Assembly: GCA_964020155.1 (NCBI GenBank)
Contig: OZ026549.1
Location: 2,399,633-2,463,632 of the forward strand
Length of the DNA: 64,000 nucleotides
Direction: 5' to 3'
Source of the DNA: Chondrilla cf. caribensis
Lineage: Eukaryota > Porifera > Demospongiae > Chondrillida > Chondrillidae
Part shown: one piece after another, positions 18,901 to 31,800 of the stretch
Position numbering within the stretch: position 1 is the stretch's first letter
Layout: each line of letters opens with the position of its first letter
The notes under the pieces: model-generated
The model's input: the letters and a program-made list of their open reading frames with translations, nothing else
What the model was told of the DNA's origin: nothing
Database searches by the model: none
Translations under genes and position numbers: made by a program

Positions 18901-21900
18901 ACTTACTATTCATCAGTTTACAAAACACAGACTTTTTCACATGCCTCCACATGCTCACACACACATGAACACATGTGCGCTCGACCAAACTCACAATATA
19001 TTCTGCTTACTATATTATTGATAGGAGGACATGTTCTCCACAGTTATGGGAGACTTGTCCACTTCAATCAAGTAATAACTAGAGGAGATCAGCTTCTACC
19101 ACCTGGTGATATACATGGCCCTGGAGCTCTCACCTGTACAAGGAACAGACCACAGCCATTCTTTTTAAAACATAGAATTGGAAGAAACCCTACGAGAGAT
19201 CCGATATATAGTGTTGAAAATGACCCTCAAAGGGATGCTTTATTTTTTGCACCATTTTACCTGAGGAATTTTGAAAATACAGAGGGATTCTGTATCAACA
19301 TCGCTAAAACCCATTTCTATCTGTATCTATTGTCAGGTGAATATCCATGATGAATTCTAATTAGATTTTTCTTGTTACTTTTAATAACGCTGTCATGAAA
19401 CTGATCACTATATTGTCCAAATCTCCAATACATAGGTATTTTACCCCCAGTCGGTATTTCTGACACTGTCCCAGCTCATGACTGGATTGCAATACACCTC
19501 AACCGTCTTCCCTCTGAGATTAATAGGGTTATTGTAGGATATGAACGTCATGACCTCGGAGTGACATTGCAGGGAGAGTATGCAAATATCAGGAGAAGTA
19601 CTCAGCATACATTCTCATCCCTAGTTCCAGGAGCTAGGTACACAGTTGTTATGCAGGGACTGAGTAGAACTTCAGATAGGAGTCAGCATGTCACAAGAAG
19701 AGATGTCAAAACCATGGAAACAAGTATGTATTATATAACAAAAGTACTACAGTATCTGTTCCTTTGATTGATGCTGCTATGTTGATCAATAATGTTGCTA
19801 TTTACATTGAAATTAATGAAAATTATGCCAATTATGTTGGAAAAGAGTTCATTTTGAGTCTACGATATTTCTCCATGTGACATGATTATGTGTGTGGGAA
19901 TGTGAAATATGAATGTGCACATGCAATATCCAGGTGAATGTTGAACAACACACATCACATAATATAGCCCACATAATAAAATCCCTATATTGATAATCCA
20001 TTTTATTATAATTACTCATAATATTTTCCATTCCAATGCATTCAGAACCATCTGCTCCTAGATACCCCTGCGTAATTGGGGAGAGTAGCGAAGGAATTAT
20101 ACTCAACTGGATACCTCCACTGGAACCCAATGGAGATGTTTACTACCTAATTGTCCATGAATGTTATGATGAAATTCGTACGGTGAATACTTCAAGCAAT
20201 ACTACCTACTTCAATTTAACAGGACTGCAGAGAGGAGTGACCTATAACATCACAGTAGTGGCAGTGAACTCAGCTGGAAGGACTGAAAGTGAACCAATTC
20301 AGAATTACACATTCAACGGACAAAGTTAGTAATAGAGCTCATCTGACAAATTAGAGTAATTTGCATTTTGTAGCACATAATAATTATCCAATCCACATAC
20401 ATCAGGTGAATACCCTTCCATATGATTCATGTTAAATTGCATGTAGTCAACAAGAAGATGGATATTTAAGCCATTGACACACATTACTGTTGATTTCTAC
20501 TACCCACCTCATCAGTGCCTAGAGATGATTGGACAGTCCTCACAGCAGTGGTTGTGGCCTCTATTGCAGTTCTTGTGATAACTCTGGCTGTTATTCTGAC
20601 TATTGCGATGCTATACTTCAGAAGAAAGCACAAATTGTATAGGTAAGTCAGGTTTTGTTTGTACGGCCCATTCTTACCTACATATAAATGTCAGTATCAA
20701 CAGGCTTATAGACAGAAAGTTTTCTATGGCTTTATGCAAAGATGGGGAAAGGTTAATGCTGTATAGTTCATAACGAACATGTCAGCATTTTCTTATAAAA
20801 TATTAATTTTTATTACTTGATCGAATCTGCCCCCCCTTCTCCTGCTTTTAATGGTAAATCAAATGTTATTAATATTTATGTCATTTGAGCTTATGTATGA
20901 AATTTGCATATATTTTGATAATTGACAGTGAGAAGAAACTTCTTATTAAAAACTACATTAATGCACTGTCCTGTAGGGAAACAACATACGGCAACAGAGA
21001 AGTGAGTTATTTGTAAGAATTGTTTCTCAATCAAAGCATTAAATATACTAAATAATTTGATTCCTCAAGACAATTTTGTTTTAGCATTGAATTGAATTAT
21101 GCTGCATATTCATAGTATCATTGTGAATTGGAGACTAGGCTGTCTGTTATGAACGATGAATGGAGGATGAAGCACAGTGATCTAGAAGTCCAAGGGTTCC
21201 TTGGAAAGGGACAGTTTGGTGATGTGATGCTTGCCTTTCTGACAAGTACATCATGTACAGATAGAGTGAAGAGCTATACCGACAGAATGGTAATGCAAGG
21301 AAATTTTTTGTCCATGACAAACACAGTAGCAGTGAAATTCTTGAGAAGTGAGTGAATATTGCGAATGCCAGTTATACAAAGTTTTCGAGGAGATTCAAAC
21401 ATGGTACATTAAAATTGGGATATGATATATATTAATAGCTACAATGTATGATGATCATTAGATGACGTTACAACAGAAGAGAAGCATGCCTTTCTCAAAG
21501 AGATTGAACTGATGAAGAGAGTGTCTATGACTGGCAATGATCACGTAGTTCAGATCATTGGTTGTATACTGAATGAACCACCCATTGCCATGGTAATGGA
21601 ATATGTTCCTTTTGGTGACCTCCACAGCAACCTTATCCAGTGGAAGGAACAGGTATTTCCATGACCACTATTATACAATAGAAATGACATTTTGTTCACA
21701 ATTGTTGTTCAACGCTACAATTCCCTGACCATGAAATACACTTGATGCCATTGTAATATTATATTACAATCATAGGAATTTATTAATAATATTATTAATT
21801 ATGAAATAGCTTATAACAGGATGGACAGCTTTGAAAAACTCCTTTGGCGTTGACTACTTGTATTCAAGAGAACCCCTTCAAGACTCTGACCTTTGGTCAT

Positions 21901-23453
21901 TTGCTTATCAGATTGCAATGGGAATGGTCAGTGCTTATAAACCAGTTAGCCAATAATTATTACATTGATTTAATTCCAAAATCTTGTTTTTATCCAATCT
22001 AGTGTTATTTGGCATCAATAGATATTGTTCACAGAGACCTCGCTTGTCGAAATATTCGTGTTGGGTATAACAAAATTTTGAAGATTTCAGATTTTGTTCT
22101 TATCGAAGAAGTTGATAGACTATATGCTTTGTCATCAAATACCAGACTACCAATAAGATGGATGTCTCCAGAAGCCATAACTCAACGATTTTTCACTGAA
22201 AAATCTGATGTGTAAGTTTTCTTAAAATAACTAATGTAGTAAAAAGACCCATTATCTAAGTCTCAGCTGTGTTAGCTTTAATGAACATTGAAGAATCCAA
22301 TGCACAACGGTTGAAATGATAACATAGTATCACTACAAGCATTTTGCATACAATTATAATATAATATAGGTAGATAAATAAATTCTGATTACATAATACT
22401 TATCAAAATGAATATCTTCAACATCAGTAAGAAATAGTTATTATAACAGCATTTATAGTATCAAGTTCAAGAATTACTGTTATAGAATACCATTGGAAAC
22501 TCAATGAAATAGCTTTATAATTATTAATTATTTTTATTGTAGTATTAATAACTAGCATGCTAGCGTCCAAATAGGCTGTTCTGAGGGTAAGTACTGACTC
22601 ATTGCATAAAATTAACTAATGAATCGACCTGTGATCATCATATGTGATTACTCTCTTCAGATGGTCTTATGGAGTTTGCTTATGGGAGATATGTACATTA
22701 GGTGAGTATAATATGTATGCATTTAAAACTTAGTGTGGGAAAACCAATTATCGAACATTATTTATGTACATATGTGTACATAAATAATAAACTAATGATC
22801 CCAATGTTTTTAGCACTTCAAATAGAATTATTGCTAAATGTTTGCTGGACAACTGATTTTTATTTCTCAAGGAGAACTCCCCTATGGATGCATTCCAAAT
22901 TCTGAAGTAGCAAAAACAATTGCATCTGCAGTGCTACTGGAAAGACCACAAACATGTAGCAGTGAAATGTGAGTGTACAAAGAAGTGGGAATGTGTATAT
23001 ACTCGATGACTGCAGAATAGTGAATATCAAAAATAGCCTTGTGACATAAACATTGAGAATTTCATACTCATATTATGTTGCTATCACGAGTTTATATGTG
23101 AGATTAACAAGCAGAAAATATCACTTGCATATACTTCATTTTCTTCTGTATCATTCAGCTTCGATTTGATGCTGAATTGCTGGAGAAACAATTTCAAAAA
23201 TCGGCCAAGTTTTGCTGAAATTAAAACATACCTGGAGGATCTCATTGAAACAAATATATCCAGTACTAACTACATCATGTTGGATAATCATTTCAAGGGT
23301 GAGTTGCCTGATATGACTTATTGACATTGTAAAAGGATGCTTCATATTATAGGAAATTATTCAGGCATCAAAACATTTATAAATTAAATACACATTAATA
23401 TCACATTTAAAATTATCTCATATTCAGGATATCCAACATTCTCAGGCCACTGA
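15968..23453 (+). CDS. RTK gene A: Ig-X-FN3-FN3 twice, TM, degenerate tyrosine kinase
   Basis: Signal-peptide exon 15968-16019. Ectodomain exons: Ig 16205-16522, X 16677-17000, FN3 17185-17475 and 17649-17939, Ig 18536-18853, X 19025-19336, FN3 19436-19723 and 20046-20324. TM 20516-20642, juxtamembrane 20977-21001. Kinase exons: 21116-21347, 21462-21652, 21820-21926, 22003-22211, 22661-22701, 22872-22968, 23159-23298 and 23428-23453. The glycine loop GKGQFGDV, the VAVK lysine and HRDLACRN are kept, but the metal-binding DFG reads DFV. Exon 21820-21926 is 107 nt where B, C and D have 72, and with canonical splice sites it meets the previous exon out of frame. Its RTK-like frame (LQDSDLWSFAYQIAMGM) starts two bases in. 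The last exon stops after YPTFSGH, about 26 residues short of B-D. I infer a pseudokinase or a decaying gene. Confidence 0.8.
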
Positions 23454-23893
23454 AAAAATGATGTGATATCTAAAGCGAGTGAAGACACATTTGACTTGAT
23501 TATGCTTTTCTGAAAGTTTGATTCAATTATCCAGTATTTACTAACTGCTTCAATCATTGCATTCTTTTTTTTACGCCTGGATGCTATTATAGTCAACACC
23601 ATTGTACTAGTTATTTACTTACTGAATCATTGAGATAATACTTTTTAAGACATCATCTAATGGCATGCATGACAGTGTTCAGTCATATACAATAATATGG
23701 CGGCTCACACAGTCCCCTTCTTAGCACTGATTGGCATGTGGTAGTAGTTGAAGTAGCATTGACTAGAACAGTTTTATCTTCTGTTCTTTGTATCAGTTGA
23801 GATCCAGTTGAAGGTTGACAATAAGTCAATAAATATTATATCAATGTGAGGAAGACAACCCACTTTAAAAGAAAGGAAAAAACAGAGGGAATT

Positions 23894-23965
23894 GGCAGCT
23901 GAGGGACTCAATTCTGAGGTGTCTGGCTTTAGCTACCATAACCACTGTATCACAAGCAACCATAG
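23894..23965 (-). mobile_element. tRNA-derived SINE-like copy, decayed
   Basis: On the minus strand this reads as a tRNA-like head: a box-A-like gatacagtgg, then a box-B-like aattgagtccc and ctcagctgcc. It is weaker than the copies at 24108 and 24255 but has the same spacing, and is paralogous to 39653-39733. Confidence 0.5.
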
Positions 23966-24107
23966 CAACCAGACTTTCTCAGTTCCTCTTTGATACTGCA
24001 CTGGTGGTTCTTCAAACTGCAGTCTCGCACCAGTGGGACCAAACATCTGTGTGGATGTACAATCAATGCTATATTGAAGCAGGTCGCTGGTGACATATAA
24101 GTAATGC

Positions 24108-24182
24108 GTGGAAGACAAGGAACTCGAACCTGTCTGGCTGTAGCTGCTATAACCACTGTACTACGATCCACTACAGTAACCA
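24108..24182 (-). mobile_element. tRNA-derived SINE-like copy
   Basis: On the minus strand, a box-A-like tagtacagtgg is followed by the box-B-like ggttcgagttcc. These are the two internal promoter elements of RNA polymerase III. There is no recognisable acceptor stem, so it is not a functional tRNA. Confidence 0.55.
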
Positions 24183-24254
24183 GTCTCTCACTGGTGCAAG
24201 ACTGTGGTTTGTACAACCAACAGTGTAGCATGATAGGAGAATTGAGAGAGACAG

Positions 24255-24345
24255 CTGGTTACTGTGGTGGCTCATGGCACAGTGGTTATGGTGGGTACAT
24301 CCATACCTGTATGGGTTCGAGTCCCTCGGCTGCCATTTTCCTCTT
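24255..24345 (+). mobile_element. tRNA-derived SINE head with intact A and B boxes
   Basis: Box A TGGCACAGTGG at 24275-24285 and box B GGTTCGAGTCC at 24314-24324 match the polymerase III internal promoter consensus and are correctly spaced for a tRNA-derived SINE. The duplicated copy is at 39990-40072. Confidence 0.65.
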
Positions 24346-25239
24346 TTCTCCTTTGTTTATAGGCTGGTTGTCTTGCACACTATTTCACCAGCACACCTGC
24401 CCTATATAGCATCAAGTCCATGTATGAGTAAGAATAGGTTTCACAGTCTGCATTAGTTGTGCATGCAAAATGCATGTTAATGCCATGCCTCTTTGGTGTG
24501 AACACATCATGAACATGTAGGTACATAAAGCTGTGTGAAAAGGGTCAATGCAACCAATTATTTGTCTAGGCTCTTTGTAATGTGATTAATATGTGTACAC
24601 ATTCTCATGCACATTCAAAGACGTACACACACAAACATGCACACACATGCCCACAGGCACACGCATGTTCATGTGCGAAGTGCATCAAAAGAGCAAAGAC
24701 AGAAATCAATCTCAACAGTATTCACTATTGAATACACGTTATTTGGACTGTATTACTTTGAAACCACACCAAAAGTATCTTCTCCTAGAGTATTAGCTGT
24801 ATAAAATGACTGCTTCTCTAGTACCAGTCAACACTCTATAATATGTTACCATAATTATTATTTAATTTTGTGATTGAAACATGTGGTGTACATAGGATGG
24901 TCATATCATATTAGAATGATATAAAATTGGTTTATCATATTAGAATGATATACGGCATCTTCCCAAAATCAATTGATCAATAATACGTGCTTTCTTCCAT
25001 GTTCTTTCATGCACATTTATTTACCTTGCCTGTAGCAAAATAGCCATTGGGCTCCTAATCTAAACGTCATCAATTTTCCTTAGTTTTGCACAAACATGTC
25101 CAAATGGTTTACAGTAACTACGTATACTATATCAATAATACAGGGATGTTTTTATTCAAATTTGTTCAAGTATAATATACACTTGTCTATGTGCAAATTT
25201 AGAATGAGACAATGCTTTGTCATGTAGGTCGAAACAATT

Positions 25240-25555
25240 TTAAAAATGTCTGTATTTGCAACAGACACCCACTTCAGTCTCCCTCAAGCGTATCCACTAG
25301 GACATGTTCACTTTGAACGTCAATGAACCAATCAGTGTTGAATTATAATTAATCACCATTTCATAACAGACGTCACTAGGACACCTTTGAACTACTTCAT
25401 TTGTCTTGACTACAAAGTGACATCTGGCCTGTGCTTTTCAATTACAATTTCCTATTACCTACTAATATAAAGGCAAACAAGTTCACAGCCTATCATAGCA
25501 TTCGCCTAAGGTATTCATTTTAAAGGGACTCTAGATCTCAAGAACAATTTGGAAG
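25240..25555 (+). promoter_or_regulatory. Promoter and non-coding first exon of gene B
   Basis: The block is conserved upstream of A, C and D. It contains a TATA box (TATAAAG, 25466-25472) about 25 bp upstream of a probable start region (ttcacagcctatcatagc). It ends at 25555 with a strong donor, ggaag followed by gtaagttt. A second 5'UTR exon plausibly begins at 25821 after ttgtgaccag and runs into the ATG at 25871. Conservation and the splice-site layout support this reading; the start site itself is inferred. Confidence 0.6.
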
Positions 25556-25870
25556 GTAAGTTTATCAATGCCAGTCTCTTAGATATTGTAGTAGTAAAAG
25601 AATACAGTAACTACAGTAATGCTATTAATATCAGTCTGTTGATATTATTAAAATTATCAAAATTAATGATTATTATGTATGAAAATGAATAAAAATAATG
25701 TTCCACTTTAACTTATATGCTCAGTTAAGATAACTAGTAAAGTGATTATTATAATTGCCTTAATGAATAACCTTTAGGTAACATTAGCTCATACATTGTG
25801 TATTCTGTGTTTGTGACCAGTTCATCAAAGACAATCTCAGGCTACCATTGAAATCAGTGCAAGAATCCAA

Positions 25871-28800
25871 ATGACTACTTGGAAGTGGTTATATCTGTTC
25901 TTGGAATTTATGAATCTACTGATAAAAGGTTGGGATATTATGAGTAGGCATTCTTTCTCGCATGAAGAATAGTGTTGTGATTCAGTTGTTGTTACTAAAA
26001 ATTGTAGGGTACTCGTAGCATGTACATGAAGGCACTATAACTTTAGGGATAATAAGAAGAGCTGAACTGACTATAGCATGTACTTGGAAGGCCAATCATT
26101 CACAAGAGGAAAATCAAATTCTACAAGTTACTAATTACTACCGATAGATAGTTTGGATTTTGATAAAGACGCTTATGATGTGCTTCCAAATGTCAATAAC
26201 TTCTGATTATGACCACAAGATATTTGCTGCCTTAGTTGCCAAATCAGAAATTTAAAATAAATTTTATTAATTTTAAAGCAATGAAGCATGCAGATTTAAA
26301 GCATTATAACTCATGAATACAAGCACCTTATTGAATAAAAATCTGCTAAATATAATTATAATTATCTCAACGTATTACTTGACTTGCTGTATTTAGTGCA
26401 CTCCATAAGGAATCCTGATAAAAGCAAATTAGATTCTGATAACAAGAGCTCATTTTCTGGGTTAATTAAAGCTTTTCCTATCAAATTTTTAATGACATAT
26501 ATATAATCATGGTTATAATTCAGACATCTAAGAGCATTTGGTAATTATTTGTGTTCACTGCTTTTGTGTATATTATTATAGGTTCCCTTGAGGTAACTGT
26601 GGTGATTGATGGCTACACACTTGACTCTGCTCAGTCCTCACCAGCTTCACTACCACTAGGAACAGCTCTTGTGTTGGTGTGTAGAGTCAGTGGAATACCA
26701 CAGAGACAGATCAAATATAACTGGACATGTCCAAATGGTCCATGCGAACGTCCAGGATATGCGGGGAGAAAGGTTGTTAATGGTAATATTCTAGCAGTCA
26801 ACATAACTTCTGACAGTGATGGAGGAACATATACCTGTGAAGTATCAAGAGATGAGACAGATGGGGGATATCATGAAGACTATACTCTTCTTCTTACAAG
26901 TATAGTAATTATTGTCTACTCTAGTACCAGTGTACATAATATTACATCCGTGTACTATGTAATTACCCCTCCATATTATATTAGGAGGAAATTTAATTCA
27001 CAGTTATGGGAGACTCATCCACTTTCAAAATATTATTACAAGAGTAGAACAGCTTCTACCACCTGGTCATGTAACAGGGCCTGGAAGAATGGACTGTATA
27101 AGGACCAAACCTGAACCTGCTGCCATTGTGTTAAAGGATACTAGTATAGGAACAAACCCTGCAAGAGATCCAGTATATCGAACAGTGGGAAATGATGCTC
27201 AAATGGACACCATATTCTTCAAACCATCTTATTTGGACAATTTCAATATTACAGGGGGATACTGCACCAACAATCACAATTCATATTTTTATCTGGCACT
27301 ATCACCAGGTTAGTGGCTGAAAATTGTACAATCCTTATCAGCAATGTAGCTAAAAATGACGCACATCCATGCAACTGCCCTTGTATATATGATACAATAA
27401 TATTTGATTAATCCTTAATACTACAATAATACTATCTGGCTTCATATAAATTTTAATTCCCTACTTTAGGTACTCTATTCAATGTTGCCGTCACTAACCT
27501 TCTCTATAATAAAGGAGAGTTTAATTATAATGTTTTCATTGTATTCAGTCCTGACCTCCCAGGCATCAATAGACTAATAATAGGATATGAACGTCATGAT
27601 CTTGGAGTGACATTGCAGGGAGAATATATAAATAAGTTACTTATAAGATTTAATGTACAAGGAAGACCAGGGCATATATTTCAAAGACTAGTGCCAGGTG
27701 CTCGTTACACAGCCGTGATAATTGGACTGGGTGGAACATCAACCTTAGAAAGGAGTAAGACTATCACAAGGATGTCTTTTAGAACTAAGCAAGCAAGTAT
27801 GTACATCTAGAAGAAGTAACTGCTGCCTAAATTAGGTCATTTTCCAGGTGAAACGGTTGTACTCTCCCTTGGTTTGAATTTATATGAAGCATTACTTAAC
27901 TAGATTCATTCAGTGAGGTTTGGCATGAACAGGTCATGTTTAATATTTTGACCCAGCAGTGTGGGAAAACATCTGCAATTTTAGAAAATGGTATATTAAA
28001 ATAAAAAAAGGGTAAAAATAATCTGCTTCCTAAAGCAATTTCTGTGGGCTTCAAATATCACTTTACTGCATTGTATATGGCACATACCATTTAAATATCA
28101 GTTGATGTGATTCTCATTAAATTCATTCAGAACCATCACCTCCAAGGCATCTCTGCATTATTGGAGAGAGTAGAGATGGAATTGAACTGAACTGGATACC
28201 CCCACTGGAACCCAATGGAGATGTTGATTACCTCATTGAATATTTCAAAGGAAATCATCACAATAATATAACAGGAGGCACGAATGGGTCCACCTTCTTC
28301 AATCTAACAGGACTACAGCAAGGAGTGACCTACAATATCACAGTGGTGGCATTTAACAAAGCTGGAAAGAGTGATACTGGAGCAGTTTTGGATTACAGAC
28401 ACAAACATGAACCTCCCGGTTAGTTATGATTTTATATTTCTATTAAGGGAGATAAATTGATGAATTGATGCTTGCACAATATGTTAATGTAATATTGTTG
28501 TGAGTTTCCATACATTGCTAATGGTTAGGCATATATACCATACAAATTTTACCATTTGACCATTTTAATGTTGTCAATAATGAGATAATATACATTTGGA
28601 AGAAAGCAACTACATTGTCACATGAGGTTGATTGGAAGATCAACATCAATTGCATGATCAAGTCACTGCATTTAATATGCAAATGAACATTATCATGTGT
28701 ACAAAGAACATTATTTATTAATGTATTAACTTGTGTTCACTGGAGGTATCATAGATTTCACAGGTTCCCCTGAGGTTACTGTGGTGATCGATGGCTACAC

Positions 28801-31800
28801 AGTTGACTCTACTCAGTCCTCACCAGTTTCACTACCACTAGGAACAGCTCTTGTGTTGGTCTGTAGAGTCAGTGGAATACCACAGAGACAGATCAAATAT
28901 AACTGGACATGTCCAGATGGTCCATGTGAACGTCCAGGATATGTGGGGAGAAAGGTTGTCAATGATAATATTCTAGCAGTCAACATAACTTCTGACAGTG
29001 ATGGAGGAAACTACACCTGCGAAGTATCAAGAGATGAGACAGAGGGGGGATACAGCCAAAATTATACACTTCTTGTCACAAGTACAGTAACTGTTATCAG
29101 TGTCCATTTGCATTTCAGTATGTATCCAATCATTATTTAATGAGAATGTGAATGCAATTATTTGTGGACATTCATGACTTGCATGCATTTCAGGATCTAT
29201 TCTTTTAAAATGAACCATTATTTCTCCATATTATCTTAGGTGGAAATTTTATTCATAGTTATGGAAGACTTGTCCACTTTCAACAGGTAATCACTAGAAG
29301 AGATCAGCTTCTAGCACCTGATGACATAAGGGGGGCTGGAAAAATGGATTGTATAAGAAAAAAAGAGGAGGTCTATTTCTCACTCGAAAGGTTTAAAATA
29401 GGCAGAAATCCAACAGACAATTTATTCTATAGAAATGTTGAAAAGGACAGTCAAAGGGATCATTTTTTGTTTAGAACATCTAACCTGAACCAGTTTCAAA
29501 ATATAAAAGGATTTTGTACCATAATGTCTACATCCTATTTCTATCTGTTTCTATTGCCAGGTGAGTACCCCGGGTGACTATGCATTATAATAACAATTAT
29601 AACATAATACTTGTCACAGAATACAAAACTGAGATCACCAAATTCTTGACATTTCTGATACATAGGAAAATCATCCACAGTCAGTATATCCCACACTGTG
29701 AACAATCCTGACGGGATTACAATACACCTCGATCCCATTCCTCCTGAAATTACTAAGGTTATTGTAGGATATGAACGTCATGACTTTGGAGTGACACTGC
29801 AGGGAGAGTATGCAAACATTGGGAAACGTACCCAGCATACATTCTCATCACTAGTCCCGGGTGCTAGGTACACAGTAGTAGTGCAGGGATTGAATGGAAC
29901 TTCAGATAGGAGTCAGCATGTCACAAGAAGAGATGTAAAAACTATGGAAACAAGTATGTATTATCTAAAGTATGTATAAACAAAAGAATAATATACAGTG
30001 TCATTGAATTATATTTTCAGAACTGTAGTTGATCAAATTTCACTCAGTTGAAGTCATAAAGTGACATTCTTATGTTTCAAAAACATTAATGACACCTACA
30101 TTTCACCCTATGTACATTACGTGAATGTTATTAATCCATTTTTTACATTATATCTGTACAATGTTATGTTGCAATATATACAGAACCATCTACTCCAAGG
30201 TATCCCTGCGTTATTAGCGAGAGTGAAGATGGAATTGAACTTAACTGGATACCTCCACTGGAACCCAATGGAGATGTCTACTATCTCATTGTCAATGAAT
30301 TATATGAAGAAAATCAAACAATTAACACTTCAAGTGGCTCTACGTTCTTCAATTTAGTAGGACTACAGAGAGGAGTGACCTACAACATCACAGTGGTGGC
30401 AGTGAACTCAGCCGGAAGGAGTGATACTGAAGCAGTTCTGAATTACACATTCAATGGATTAAGTAAGTAATTCACAGAGTTACAAAACTGATACGTAACT
30501 TAGGGTGAAGGTGCTATTACATTTCCACTTATATGATTACTATGCAGGCTAATCTATAATACATGTATTCTGATTACAAGCTATGAAGTAACGTATGTCA
30601 CAAATTTAATGACAAAGTCATATTTGAGCATTAATGGTCAAATCACATGAGAACATTAGTATTTCTGATTACCATTGCTCAGCACAGCCCACAGCATTGT
30701 CTACAGATGATGGTACAGTACTCCTGCCAGTGGTTTTGGTCTCACTTGCTGTTCTCATAATAGCTTTGGGTGCTATAACGTGTTGTTTGATACTATACTT
30801 CAGAAGAAAGTACAAATGGCTTCATAGGTAAGTCATCTTTTGATGATACATGATTTGAAATTGCCCCTTTCTTTAGAGTTAGAATTAATACAGCCACTCT
30901 TCACATTTTCAAGTGTACAATATTTGCCTCTGATAAAGTTCTTATGTGAGCCAGACCTTATCAAGCCATCATTAGAGTAATATTACAAAAGCAAAACAGA
31001 CTGTATATACTCAATCCTATTTACCTACCATTGCATTAAAATATACTGTCATTGTGGATGATATTTCAAATCAGGGAGGTATTATAATCCATTCCAAGGA
31101 TACCGAAAGGTGTTATTAACTTTTACATAACTGTCCTGTCCTCGTAGGGAAGCAACATATTATGGTAACAATGAAGTGAGTCAATTCATAACCATTAGAA
31201 ACTAAAATTAATATACTATAGATATTTGGCTGATATAGCTAATTTGTATGAATTGGCATTTGTCTTAATGTCATTTACTTAGAATTATTATGGAAAGGAA
31301 TTTGGTTCATCTGTGGTAAGGAACGAATGGGAGATGAAGCACAGTGATCTAGAAGTCCAAGGGCCCCTTGGAAAAGGACAGTTTGGTGATGTCATGCTTG
31401 CCTTTCTGACAAGTACATCATGTACAGATAGAGTGAAGAGCTACACTGACAGAATGGTTCTGCAAGGGGATTCATTGTCTACATCAAAAACAGTAGCAGT
31501 CAAATTCTTGAGAAGTGAGATGGCATTGTTCCGCAAAAATTTACTTATTCATCACATTTGAGATATTCACACAGTTTTGCTGATATTCAGGGGGAATCGC
31601 ACCTGACGAAATGCATGTATTTTTCCAAGAGATTGAACTGATGAAGAGAGTGTCTGTGACAGGCAATATCCACATTGTTCAGATAATTGGTTGTATATTG
31701 AATGAACCACCCATTGCCATGGTGATGGAATATGTCCCTTTTGGTGATCTTCGCAGCAACCTCATCCAGTGGAAAGAACAGGTATTTCCATGACATCTGT

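Larger units (their letters stand above)
23454..25239. other. Spacer A-B (duplicated intergenic block)
   Basis: No coding region. The segment from about 23640 to 25239 recurs as 39390-40960 and in shortened form as 50690-52080. Part of it (about 23845-24430) consists of SINE-like insertions that are absent from the last spacer. It also contains a short ACACAC/CATGCACA-rich stretch at 24600-24680. Confidence 0.75.

Noticed and set aside
18478..19350. Single 290-codon frame in gene A read as one gene
   Set aside because: It is two exons (Ig 18536-18853 and X 19025-19336) with an in-frame intron containing a CA-rich stretch. Paralogs show the same exon borders.
24255..24345. Possible tRNA gene
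   Set aside because: A and B boxes are present, but there is no paired acceptor stem or plausible anticodon arm, and duplicated copies occur in both orientations. A tRNA-derived SINE explains it better.
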